Part shown: positions 51,898-60,032 of the stretch, piece after piece
Layout: each line of letters begins with the position of its first letter
Position numbering within the stretch: position 1 is the stretch's first letter
NCBI RefSeq assembly: GCF_013815995.1
Contig: NZ_JACDFE010000002.1
Coordinates: forward strand, 1-61,177
Origin: Sporichthya sp.
GTDB taxonomy: Bacteria > Actinomycetota > Actinomycetes > Sporichthyales > Sporichthyaceae
Direction of reading: 5' to 3'
Length of the DNA: 61,177 nucleotides
The notes under the pieces: model-generated
Database searches by the model: none
Seen by the model: the letters and a program-made list of their open reading frames with translations, nothing else
Told to the model about the DNA's origin: nothing
Program-made: the position numbers and the translations under genes

Positions 51898-54062
51898 CCA
51901 TCCGGTCCGGCTCAACCGAAGGCGGGTCTCGCGGCGTGGATACGACCAAGGCACTGGACGCGATCATCAATCCGAGTTCGGTCTGCATCATCGGGGCTAC
52001 TGAGGGCACCCGGATGTCGGGCCGATCGCTGACGCACCTTCTCGCCCACGGCTACGGCGGCGAGATCTACCTGGTCAATCCCCGACGCCAGGAGGTGGCA
52101 GGCCGGGTCTGCTACCCCTCGGTGGCGGCATTGCCCGAGGTGCCGGACACCGCGATCATCGTCAGTCCCGCCGCCACCGTGCTGCCCGTGCTGCGGGAGT
52201 GCGCCGAGCGGGGCATCCGGACGGCGACGGTGGTGGCGGCCGGGCTGACCGAAGGTGCGGCGGGCGCCGACGCGGAGCAGTTCCGGACGGCGCTTCGCGC
52301 CACCCTCGATGAGACCGGGATGCGGATCCTCGGCCCCAATACGCCTGGCCTGGTGAACCTTCGCGCGAAGTACGCCCCGCGCGCCGCCTCCCTCGGCCCG
52401 GCCGACACGATGGTTGCCGGAAACCTGGGCATCGTGTCCCAGAGCGGTGCCCTCGGCCTGACCGCGTTGAACAAGGCCGTGCTACACGGCGTGGGTGTCC
52501 ACGCTGTCGTGCACACCGGCAACCAGTTCGACATCGACGTGTGGGATGTCGCGGAGTACTTCCTCCAGGACGACCGCGTCGAGATCATCGCGATGGTCAT
52601 CGAAGGCTTCAAGGACCCCGACCGGTTCCTGGCCGTCGCCGCGGCCGCGCGGGAGGCGCGCAAGCCGATCCTCCTGTTGAAGGTGGGGACGTCCCGGGCC
52701 GGCGCCGCGGTCGTCACCACCCACTCCGGTGCCCTCGCGGGTGAGGCGGCGGTGCATCGCTCCGTGCTGGCCCAGGCGAACGTCGTGCAGGTCGACGACA
52801 TCGATCAGCTGTGGGAGGTCGCCCAGCTCTTCCAGCGATGGGGAGTTCCGCGCGCGCCGATCCGGCGGCTGGCCGTGGCGGCGTTGTCCGGAGGCGAAGC
52901 CGCGATCGCCGCGGACATCGCCGAAGCGAGCGGCTTCGAGCTCCCGCCGCTGTCGTCGGCCACCGTGGCGAAGCTGGAGCCGCTGTTCTCTTTCGCCGAG
53001 TTCGGCAACCCCTTCGACATCACCGCTCAGTTCACCTCCGATCCCTCGCTGATCGACAGCACGCTGTCGGCGCTGGCCGCGGACTCCAACTTCGACGCCC
53101 TGCTCGTCACGCTGTCGAACATGCCGCCCAACGCGGCGACTGATCTGATCGCGACCTGGATCGCCGACCACGCCGAGGACGCCCGACCGGTGGGTGTGGC
53201 CTCCCGGGTCGTGTCCAGCTACGCCCTTCCCACCCGACTCGAGTGGGCGGCTGGGCAGGTGCCGGTGCTCGAAGGTTGCGAACGCTTCGTCGGAGCACTG
53301 CGGCTCTACAGCGACTACGCCGGCAGCCTGGCGGATCGACTCGACCGCCACGTCCGGCGGCGGTCGCAGTCCTGCCAGCACCACGGTGGCGATGGAGCGT
53401 TGGCGGCGGCGCCGCGCATCCTGGGCTATTGGGAGTCGCGCCAGATCCTGGGCGAGCTCGACCTGCCCTTCAACAACGCGGCCATCGTGGCGACGGCCGC
53501 GGATGCCGAGGCGGCGGCATCGCGGATGACGATGCCGGTCACGGTCAAGGCCAGTTCCGTCGACATCGTGCACAAGGCCGCTGTGGGTGCCGTCCACGAC
53601 CTCGTCCCCAGCGCAGCCGAGGTGGGCACGATTGCCGCGGGCATGCTGGCGCGCTGGTGGCCCTCCGGTCCGCCCGCTGTCGCCGCGGGGGAGGGCGTCA
53701 TCGTGGAAGGCTTCGTGCAGTCGCGGCTAGCGGTCTTCGTCGGATGTCGACGCGATCCGGAGTTCGGGCCGATGGTGCTCTTCGGCCTGGGTGGCAGCTA
53801 TGCCGAGGCTTATGGCGACGTACTCAGCGTGCCGTGGCCGAGCGCGGCGGACGAGTTGCCGGTGTTGGTCGAGCGGTCGCGGATCGGTGGGTTGCTCGGA
53901 CGGCTCGCGTCATCGGCGGTGGGCGAACTCGTCCGCCACCTGAGCACGGTGGGTGAGTGGTTCGCCGAACATCCAGACGTCGAGTCGGTGGACCTCAACC
54001 CGCTGCTGGTCAACGGTTCCGGAGAGGGGTGTTTCGTCGACGCCCGGGTTGCGCTCTTCTGA
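51894..54062 (+). CDS. NDP-forming acyl-CoA synthetase, full length
   Basis: A 722-residue enzyme. CoA-binding domain (VCIIGATEGTRMSGRSL), succinyl-CoA-ligase domains with VSQSGALGLTAL and the phospho-histidine in VTTHSGALAG, then a C-terminal ATP-grasp half (PVTVKASSVDIVHKAAVGAV, VEGFVQSRLAVFVGCRRD, DLNPLLV). It makes an acyl-CoA from acid and CoA with ATP or GTP. GTG 51894 overlaps the MaoC stop; a second GTG at about 51936 is possible. Confidence 0.9.
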   Translation: MTIRSGSTEGGSRGVDTTKALDAIINPSSVCIIGATEGTRMSGRSLTHLLAHGYGGEIYLVNPRRQEVAGRVCYPSVAALPEVPDTAIIVSPAATVLPVLRECAERGIRTATVVAAGLTEGAAGADAEQFRTALRATLDETGMRILGPNTPGLVNLRAKYAPRAASLGPADTMVAGNLGIVSQSGALGLTALNKAVLHGVGVHAVVHTGNQFDIDVWDVAEYFLQDDRVEIIAMVIEGFKDPDRFLAVAAAAREARKPILLLKVGTSRAGAAVVTTHSGALAGEAAVHRSVLAQANVVQVDDIDQLWEVAQLFQRWGVPRAPIRRLAVAALSGGEAAIAADIAEASGFELPPLSSATVAKLEPLFSFAEFGNPFDITAQFTSDPSLIDSTLSALAADSNFDALLVTLSNMPPNAATDLIATWIADHAEDARPVGVASRVVSSYALPTRLEWAAGQVPVLEGCERFVGALRLYSDYAGSLADRLDRHVRRRSQSCQHHGGDGALAAAPRILGYWESRQILGELDLPFNNAAIVATAADAEAAASRMTMPVTVKASSVDIVHKAAVGAVHDLVPSAAEVGTIAAGMLARWWPSGPPAVAAGEGVIVEGFVQSRLAVFVGCRRDPEFGPMVLFGLGGSYAEAYGDVLSVPWPSAADELPVLVERSRIGGLLGRLASSAVGELVRHLSTVGEWFAEHPDVESVDLNPLLVNGSGEGCFVDARVALF

Positions 54063-54118
54063 GCTGCGCGTTGTGCGCGGCCTCACGCGTGGCGTGGCAC
54101 CTGTTATCCGACCCGAAC

Positions 54119-54132
54119 CTAATATATAATGC
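54119..54132 (+). promoter_or_regulatory. AT-box 8: in front of the GntR/FCD regulator
   Basis: CTAATATATAATGC with core AATATAT, 30 bp before GTG 54162. The same box as in front of the catabolic genes, so the regulator probably controls itself. Confidence 0.7.
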
Positions 54133-54161
54133 GAGCATTTCCCTGCGTAGAGAGGACTGCC

Positions 54162-54926
54162 GTGAGCGTCGAGATCTCCTCCGGCCGCTTCACTCGCGAC
54201 CAGCTTCCGGAACAGGTCGCGGCCTACGTGCGCGAACTGATCGTGTCCGGCGAGGTGCGGCCGGGCGAGTTCGTGCGGATGGAACCCATCACGAAAGCGA
54301 TGGGCGTCAGCAACACCCCCGTGCGCGAAGGCTTGCTGGTCCTGCGCAACGAAGGCTTCGTGGAGTTGGTTCCGCGCCGCGGTTTCGTGGTCGCGAAGTT
54401 CACGCGTCAGGATGTGCGTGATCTGTTCTGGGTTCAGGGCATGGTCGCCGGTGAACTCGCAGCGCGCGCCGCCAAGATCGTGACCGAGGAAGAGCTGGCG
54501 GACCTGTCCGACCTGCTCGACCAGTACGAGCGTGCTGTCAACGAAAGCGCGGGCGATCAAGTAGCACGCCTAGGGCACAGCTTTCACCGTCGGATCAACA
54601 TCGCGGCGGATTCTGATCGGCTGACGCTGTTGCTCGGATCGGTCGTCAAGCATCTGACGAACCGCTTCTACGCGGCCATCGAGGGCCACGTCGACGCGAC
54701 TCTGCAGGATCACCCGGCGATCCTGGACGCGCTGCGCAAGCGCAAGCCCGAGGAGGCGCGTCGACTCATGGAGACCCACATCCTCGCCGGCGCGGACCGG
54801 CTGATCGCGTCGCTCGAGGAGCAGGGTCTCTGGACCGACGATGGCGAGGTCAAGGCCGCGGGTCGGAGTGTCGCGTCGGTCGCGTCCGCGAACGGCCGCG
54901 CCCCTCGACGCCGGACCTCGGGCTGA
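54162..54926 (+). CDS. GntR-family regulator with FCD domain
   Basis: A 254-residue regulator. The N-terminal winged helix is LPEQVAAYVRELIVSGEVRPGEF, EPITKAMGVSNTPVREGLLVLRNEGFVELVPRRGF. The FCD ligand domain (about 85-225) has the metal-type His pattern in GHSFHRRINIAAD and ETHILAG. FCD regulators usually bind organic acids or CoA-linked ligands and act as repressors. GTG 54162 after GAGAGGA is preferred to ATG 54129, which is inside AT-box 8. It is the only recognisable regulator gene in the island. Confidence 0.92.
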   Translation: MSVEISSGRFTRDQLPEQVAAYVRELIVSGEVRPGEFVRMEPITKAMGVSNTPVREGLLVLRNEGFVELVPRRGFVVAKFTRQDVRDLFWVQGMVAGELAARAAKIVTEEELADLSDLLDQYERAVNESAGDQVARLGHSFHRRINIAADSDRLTLLLGSVVKHLTNRFYAAIEGHVDATLQDHPAILDALRKRKPEEARRLMETHILAGADRLIASLEEQGLWTDDGEVKAAGRSVASVASANGRAPRRRTSG

Positions 54927-54938
54927 GGTCCGGCCGCG

Positions 54939-55814
54939 CTACCAGTCGGCGAAGAAGGACGACGCCTCCGTGAGGACGGCATCCATCCCCAGATCACCGA
55001 GGAAGAGCTGGCTGTAGGCGAGCACCTGGGCTGCCTGTTCCTTGGTCACTCCGAAGTGCCGCGCCATGTACAGGGCTCGGCGCAGGGCGTCCGGCTGTTT
55101 CCAACAGGCCGCGAGCTGCACCTGGCACAACGCGATGAACTGCGTCGGCAGCGCCCCGGAAAAGCTCGTCTCGAACCGGGCACGGAAGCCGATCAACGCC
55201 AGCGGGAAGTGCTCGCCGAAGAAGGCAACGTACGGCGGCACCTCCCCCTGCACCCTCTCGTGCCACCGCGTGATCGCGGCGATGTCGGCCGGGTCCACCT
55301 CGGTGGCGCCGTCGTAGTCCTCGAAGTCCACGCCACTGCGGAATGCCTCGCTGTCGGAAGCCCATCCCTGCGGCCAGGGCAGTCCGGGGCCGTCATCGGC
55401 GGGGGACCAGCTCGCCAGCAGTGGCTGACACACACGCGCCGCCGTGGCCATCCCACTCATGCCGGAGTGCAACCAGGCCATCGAGAGGATGTCGGCGACT
55501 TCGTCCCGTCGGCCACCGATGCGCTTGGCCAGGAACAGGTCGGCGGCGATCCCTTCGGGGTAGCCGATCACCGTGTTGTAGTGGCCGGCGATCATCGAAC
55601 ACACCGGGGGATTGGGCATGCCGGAGGCCAGTCCCATGCCCTGGGTCACGATGTCGGCGACGAGACGGAACCGCTTGAGGGTGTCGGGCCGCAGGTCGTG
55701 CATCATCGGGATGAAGCCGAAGACCTCGTCGAGCTTGCCCGGACCCAGCAGGGCGTCGTAGCGCCCGACGAGCCCGGTCCACTCCTGGTCGCTGAAGCTG
55801 GTTGTCCAGTCCAT
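54939..55814 (-). CDS. AhpD-like helical protein
   Basis: A 291-residue, mostly helical soluble protein with two similar halves (GKLDEVFGFIPMMHDLRPDTLKRF and LGDLGMDAVLTEASSFFADW). It has tempting carboxymuconolactone-decarboxylase/AhpD-like segments but no clear CxxC. I do not recognise the family firmly. It is divergent from the fourth P450 across AT-box 9 and convergent with the regulator. Confidence 0.55.
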   Translation of the reverse strand: MDWTTSFSDQEWTGLVGRYDALLGPGKLDEVFGFIPMMHDLRPDTLKRFRLVADIVTQGMGLASGMPNPPVCSMIAGHYNTVIGYPEGIAADLFLAKRIGGRRDEVADILSMAWLHSGMSGMATAARVCQPLLASWSPADDGPGLPWPQGWASDSEAFRSGVDFEDYDGATEVDPADIAAITRWHERVQGEVPPYVAFFGEHFPLALIGFRARFETSFSGALPTQFIALCQVQLAACWKQPDALRRALYMARHFGVTKEQAAQVLAYSQLFLGDLGMDAVLTEASSFFADW

Positions 55815-55858
55815 CGGCGTGCGCCTTCCCGGATCGTTCGGGGACCTTGCCCGTCCCG

Positions 55859-55880
55859 GTCATATCATATATTTTGTGAC
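55859..55880. promoter_or_regulatory. AT-box 9: divergent helical-protein and P450-ADH units
   Basis: A 22-bp element beginning GTCATATCATATATTTTG and ending TGAC, with arms GTCA/TGAC and the reversed core AATATAT. It lies 45 bp from the minus-strand ATG and 57 bp from the P450 ATG. Confidence 0.7.
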
Positions 55881-55936
55881 TGCTGCCCGGCGCGATCGTC
55901 GGTTTGCGAGGACGCTGAGGCTCGGAAGGACGCCGG

Positions 55937-57124
55937 ATGGTTGCCCAAGAGGAGTTCGATCACGTCGCGTTAGCCGGTGAGGTGGACCCCTACGCCATCG
56001 TGCGCGGACTGCGGGAGCAGTGCCCGGTTGCGCACTCCTCGCAGTACGGAGGGTTCTACGCGTTCACGCGTTTCGAGGACGTGTGGAACGCCGCGCTGGA
56101 CACCGCGGCCTGGTCCTCAGCCGAGAACGGGGCCACGATTCCCCGGTACTCCCCGATCAACCTGTTGCCGATCGAGTGCGATCCACCCGACCACTCGGTC
56201 TACCGCCGGATGTTCCTGCCGCTCATGTCCAGGTCGGCCTTGGCGCCCCTCGAGTCGCGGATGCTGGAGGTCGTCAACGACCTGCTCGATGAGGTCATCG
56301 AGCGCGGTGAGTGCGACCTCGTGGGAGATGTGCTGTTCCCGATGGCGACCGTCGGGCTTTCGCACCTGTACGGGCTCGACCCGGAGCAGACCGAGAAGAT
56401 CGAGCGCAGCGCGGTGAACGCCCTCAAGCTCGGCGGTCCCGAAGCTGCCATGCCGTTGTTCATGGCGTTCGCCGAGCTCGTGGGCCAGCGTCGGGCGCAA
56501 CCGGGCGAAGACATTCCCAGCATGCTCATCGCCGCTCGGGTCGACGGCGAGCCGATCCCGGAGCAGGACCTCATCGGGGCGTGCGTCTCGGTGTTCTCTG
56601 CCGGCTTCGACACCGTGGTCAGCGCGTGCGCGCACTCCTTCGACCTGCTGGAGTCGAATCCCGACCAGCGGGCGTGGCTCATCGAGGACCCGAGCCGGAT
56701 TCCCAACGCGATGGAAGAACTGCTGCGCTACGTGTCCCCGCTGCCCGGACTGGCCCGCACGGCGACCGCTGATCTCGAAGTGGGGGACTGCAAGATTCCC
56801 AAGGGCGACCGGGCGATGTTGATGTTCCTGGCGGCGAATCACGACCCCGAGCAGTACCCCGAACCCGAGAAACTGCAGCTGGATCGCAACGCCTCGAAGC
56901 ACGTCGCCTTCGGTGCCGGGCCGCATCGCTGCCTCGGTGCCCCGCTCGGTCGGCTGGAGCTCGAGGCCGCCCTGCGCGTGGTTCTCACCCGCATCCCGGA
57001 CTACACGATTCCTGATCGCTCGAAGGTCGTCCGCGTCGGCGGCGTGACCCGCACGGTGACGTCCCTGCCCATCAGCTTCACCCCAGGCCCTCGGCTCAAG
57101 CCGCCGGCCGCCAATGTCGGCTGA
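55937..57124 (+). CDS. Cytochrome P450 (canonical)
   Basis: A 395-residue bacterial P450. The I-helix FSAGFDTVVSA has the usual acid and threonine, ExxR is EELLR and the haem Cys332 lies in FGAGPHRCLGAPLGRLELE. It follows the textbook pattern, unlike the trio. It is 15 bases from the NDMA-type alcohol dehydrogenase, which suggests hydroxylation followed by oxidation. ATG 55937 after GGAAGGA. Confidence 0.93.
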   Translation: MVAQEEFDHVALAGEVDPYAIVRGLREQCPVAHSSQYGGFYAFTRFEDVWNAALDTAAWSSAENGATIPRYSPINLLPIECDPPDHSVYRRMFLPLMSRSALAPLESRMLEVVNDLLDEVIERGECDLVGDVLFPMATVGLSHLYGLDPEQTEKIERSAVNALKLGGPEAAMPLFMAFAELVGQRRAQPGEDIPSMLIAARVDGEPIPEQDLIGACVSVFSAGFDTVVSACAHSFDLLESNPDQRAWLIEDPSRIPNAMEELLRYVSPLPGLARTATADLEVGDCKIPKGDRAMLMFLAANHDPEQYPEPEKLQLDRNASKHVAFGAGPHRCLGAPLGRLELEAALRVVLTRIPDYTIPDRSKVVRVGGVTRTVTSLPISFTPGPRLKPPAANVG

Positions 57125-57139
57125 ACGAGGAGTCTGGCT

Positions 57140-58258
57140 GTGAAGTCAAAGGCGTCGATCCTGCGCTCATCCCCGGGGGAGTACGAGTCGGCTGTCGTCG
57201 AACTCGACACTCCGCATCAGCACGAGGTGCTGGTGCGCCTGGTCGCATCCGGGTTGTGCCACTCCGACGACCACGTTGCCAAGGGCGACCTGATCCCGCC
57301 GCTGCTGCCGTTCTGTGGCGGTCACGAGGGTGCCGGAGTTGTGGAGGAGGTCGGGTCGGCCGTCGTCGGCCTGGCGCCCGGTGACCACGTCGTCTTCTCG
57401 TTCATCCCCAGCTGTGGCCGGTGCCGCTACTGCGCGCGGGGGCAGCAGAACCTGTGCAACAACGGCCTGCACGCCTTCACCGGCGAGCGGCTCGAAGAGC
57501 CCGGCAGCTTCCGGATGACGCTGGACGGTGCGCCGGTCGCCCAACTCGCCTCGGCCTCCACGTTCTCGGAGTACACGCTGGTCGATCAGCGATCGCTGGT
57601 GAAGGTGCCCGAGGAGTACGACCTCACGAAGATCTGCCTGCTGGGCTGTGCGGTGGGCACCGGGTGGGGAGCGGCCGTGAACTCGGCCGCCGTCCGGCCT
57701 GGCGACACCGTGATCGTGATGGGCGTCGGTGGGATCGGAATCAACGCCGTCCAAGGCGCCGCCAACGCGGGCGCCCTGCACGTCATCGCGGTCGATCCAG
57801 TGGAGTTCAAGCGGGAGAAGGCGCTGGAGCTCGGGGCGACGAAAGCGTTCGGCAACATGGCCGAGGCGGCGGACTTCGCGCGGAGCGTCACCGACGGCCA
57901 GGGCGCGGACTCCTCGATCGTCACCGTCGGCGTCACGACGGGTGAGCACATCGCGGAGGCCTTCGCCGCGATCGGTAAGGGCGGGACGACGGTCGTGACC
58001 GGCATCGGCCCGATGACCGCCGTGGGAATCCCGGTCTCCGCCGTTGATCTGACGCTCAATCAGAAGCGCCTACAGGGGTCGTTGTACGGCGCCTGTGCAC
58101 CCAGCGCCGATGTGCACCAGCAGCTCGCCCTATACCGCAGCGGCAAGCTGAAGCTGGATGAGCTCATCACGACGACGTACAAGATCGATGAGATCTCCAA
58201 GGCCTACGAGGACCTGCACGCCGGCAAGAACATTCGTGGCGTTGTGCTGTTCGACTGA
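57140..58258 (+). CDS. NDMA-dependent-type zinc alcohol dehydrogenase
   Basis: A 372-residue zinc alcohol dehydrogenase. [26 protein letters not shown], structural cysteines [15 protein letters not shown] and cofactor motif [14 protein letters not shown]. The sequence closely follows the mycofactocin-linked, NDMA-dependent class of actinobacterial alcohol dehydrogenases, whose NAD stays bound and is reoxidised by an outside acceptor. No mycofactocin genes are in the window. GTG start after GAGGAG. Confidence 0.88.
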   Translation: MKSKASILRSSPGEYESAVVELDTPHQHEVLVRLVASGLCHSDDHVAKGDLIPPLLPFCGGHEGAGVVEEVGSAVVGLAPGDHVVFSFIPSCGRCRYCARGQQNLCNNGLHAFTGERLEEPGSFRMTLDGAPVAQLASASTFSEYTLVDQRSLVKVPEEYDLTKICLLGCAVGTGWGAAVNSAAVRPGDTVIVMGVGGIGINAVQGAANAGALHVIAVDPVEFKREKALELGATKAFGNMAEAADFARSVTDGQGADSSIVTVGVTTGEHIAEAFAAIGKGGTTVVTGIGPMTAVGIPVSAVDLTLNQKRLQGSLYGACAPSADVHQQLALYRSGKLKLDELITTTYKIDEISKAYEDLHAGKNIRGVVLFD

Positions 58259-58291
58259 CCGTCGCCCGATGAACGAAGAAGAGGACCCGTC

Positions 58292-58615
58292 GTGGAGAGT
58301 AAACCGTTGACCGAGCACGAGATCGGTCCTGTGGACGATGTGAAGCCGGGCTTCCTGCGACAGGTCTCCGTCGACGGCGTCGGCCTGTGTGTCGGCCGAC
58401 TGATGGACGGCACCTTGTTCGCGGTCGATGAGATGTGCACCCACGAGGAGGTGTCTCTCGTCGACGGCTACGTGGACGGTGACGAGGTCGAGTGTCCCGC
58501 GCACGGCTCTCGGTTCGACGTCCGAACCGGAGCCGTCACCGGAGAGCCGGCGCGTGTGCCTGTGCGCTGCTTCGCGCTCCGCGTCGAGGGCGAGAAGACG
58601 TTCGTCGCACTGTAG
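58292..58615 (+). CDS. Rieske-type [2Fe-2S] ferredoxin
   Basis: A 107-residue electron carrier. The cluster ligands are CTHEE (CxH) and CPAHG (CxxH) in a domain of BphA3 size. It would accept electrons from the reductase at 26872. No Rieske oxygenase alpha subunit is visible, so its partner is probably the P450 two genes upstream. GTG start after GAAGAGGA. Confidence 0.9.
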   Translation: MESKPLTEHEIGPVDDVKPGFLRQVSVDGVGLCVGRLMDGTLFAVDEMCTHEEVSLVDGYVDGDEVECPAHGSRFDVRTGAVTGEPARVPVRCFALRVEGEKTFVAL

Positions 58616-58652
58616 GGCTCCTTCTCCCACGATGAGCAGGAAGCGGACACGA

Positions 58653-59351
58653 GTGGACAGCACAATGCACGTTCCAGCGTCGTCGACGGCGCTCTGGATC
58701 GCCGACGACGTCGCGCTGCTCTTGCAGGATGCCAGCACCGGCCGGTGTGTGGTGTCGCCGCAGGAGCGGAGGGCGTGCCTGGGTGCAGCGGTGTTGCTCG
58801 ACCTGATCCTCGGCGGGAGCCTGCGGTTGGCCGGGACGGCCATGATCCCGACCGGCGAACGCGGCGAAGGCGCGGCCGACGTGCGGCCGGCGGCGCACGC
58901 ACTCGTTCTCGGATCGCTGTCACGGCGTGCGCTCACCCCTCGACGTGCCATCCAAATGCATGGTGGTCGGGCGGCACGGCTGGTCTTGGAGAGGCTCGTG
59001 GCGGACGGCCACCTCGCCCTGCGCGCCGGGGCAAGCTCCTGGTTCGCCACCGAGCGCCGTTGGTACCCACTCCACGACCGCGCCGCGAGGGTCCGCGATC
59101 GCTTCGGCGACGCGCTGGCAGCGGGTCAGCCGGCGGACCATGCAACCGGGGCTTTGTTGGCCGTGGTGAACGGCGCCGGCCTGGTACCGGTGATCCTGGG
59201 GGCCAGGTCTCCTGCTTCGGCGCAGGCCGCATGCGACGTGGAGGAAGCGGTGTTTCGAGGATCAGGCCTTGGTCCGGATGTCGCGGCGGTGAGGGTAGCC
59301 CTGGCGGCCGAGATCGAGCGGGCGACCGTCGGTCGCCTGCCGATCCTGTGA
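58653..59351 (+). CDS. GPP34 (Golgi phosphoprotein 3) family protein
   Basis: A 232-residue protein. The segments ALWIADDVALLLQDASTG, AAVLLDLILGGSLRL and VLERLVADGHLAL...RWYPLHD are those of actinobacterial GPP34-domain proteins, related to yeast Vps74 and human GOLPH3, which bind phosphoinositide lipids. Bacterial function is unknown. GTG 58653 (VDSTMHVPASS) is chosen; ATG 58632 and 58665 are also in frame. It starts 37 bases after the Rieske gene at the island edge and seems unrelated to catabolism. Confidence 0.78.
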   Translation: MDSTMHVPASSTALWIADDVALLLQDASTGRCVVSPQERRACLGAAVLLDLILGGSLRLAGTAMIPTGERGEGAADVRPAAHALVLGSLSRRALTPRRAIQMHGGRAARLVLERLVADGHLALRAGASSWFATERRWYPLHDRAARVRDRFGDALAAGQPADHATGALLAVVNGAGLVPVILGARSPASAQAACDVEEAVFRGSGLGPDVAAVRVALAAEIERATVGRLPIL

Positions 59352-59508
59352 CGACCCATCCGACGGTAGCGGACGGGCCTCACCCCGACGTTGCGATGGG
59401 ATTCGCTCACGTCGCTTTCTCTACGCCAGTGTCAGGTCAGGGGCCGTTCGTGGAGCTGTTCTGTACCGAGATCCTGCAGTTGCTCCCGCACCTACCGTTG
59501 TGACGCCC

Positions 59509-59552
59509 GCTCATAACCCAGAGGTCGTAGGTTCAAATCCTACCCCCGCTAC
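59509..59552 (+). repeat. attR: right 44-bp tRNA-fMet repeat
   Basis: Perfect copy of 11706-11749 (GCTCATAACCC ... CCCCGCTAC). There is no 5' half, so it is not a second tRNA gene. It forms the right end of the island. The antisense reading of this repeat gives the end GVGFEPTTSGL of the truncated recombinase. Confidence 0.92.
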
Positions 59553-60032
59553 GACCCGCAGTCCGGTCTGAACAGCGAGGAGCAGCAGAGCGTGGTCGCG
59601 TCGGCCTTCCCAGCGGGCGCGGTCCGGGGCGGCGAGCAGCGCGTCGACCTCGCCGGGTGAGAGGTAGGTGACGACGGCGCGCTGGCAGCGCTTCGGCGGT
59701 ATCGCCAGCACGTGTGCGATCACCGATGCGTGTTCGGGGTGACGCAGCGCAGCGAAACGGAACAGCGAGTGCACCGCGGCCAGGCGGGCGTTGCGGGTCC
59801 GGGCGCTGTTGTGGCGGTCGCGTTCGAGGTGGTCCAGGAACGCGCCGATCATCGCGGCGTCGAGGTCGCCGATCTCCAGGGTGTGGGGGGCTTTGCCGGT
59901 GCGGTCGTGGACGAAGCTCAGCAGCAGCCGGAACGTGTCGCGGTAGGCGAGCACGGTGTGTGGGCTGACCCGGCGCTGGGCGATCAGCCGGTCGGTGAAG
60001 AAGGCCTGCAGGGTCGGGGCGAGGAGGGTCAT
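59511..60032 (-). pseudogene. Tyrosine recombinase C, cut off by attR
   Basis: Starts at ATG 60032 (MTLLAPTLQAFFTDRLIAQRRVSPHT), overlapping recombinase B by four bases. The core-binding domain (LAYRDTFRLLLSF) and the first catalytic block LLLLAVQTGLR, with the first active-site Arg, are present. Sequence then switches to VVAGVGFEPTTSGL, which is simply antisense tRNA. The HxxR motif and the catalytic Tyr are lost, so it cannot work. The cut lies exactly at the edge of attR. Confidence 0.88.

Larger units (their letters stand above)
11706..59552. mobile_element. 47.8-kb catabolic genomic island at tRNA-fMet
   Basis: The island is bounded by perfect 44-bp tRNA repeats. It holds about 45 genes for import, oxygenation and CoA-dependent breakdown of an organic compound, plus one GntR-type regulator, and nine copies of an AT-rich promoter motif not seen outside it. 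I see no integrase, relaxase, partition or phage gene between the repeats, so it is either non-mobile now or moved in trans. The tyrosine recombinases lie just beyond the right repeat. It could alternatively be one layer of a larger composite element extending past the window. Confidence 0.85.

Noticed and set aside
59509-59552. A second tRNA-Met gene
   Set aside because: Only the anticodon-loop-to-3' half is present; there is no D-arm or 5' acceptor strand.
59511-59560. Natural C-terminus of recombinase C
   Set aside because: The end GVGFEPTTSGL is the antisense of the tRNA repeat, a familiar artefact, so the gene is truncated there.
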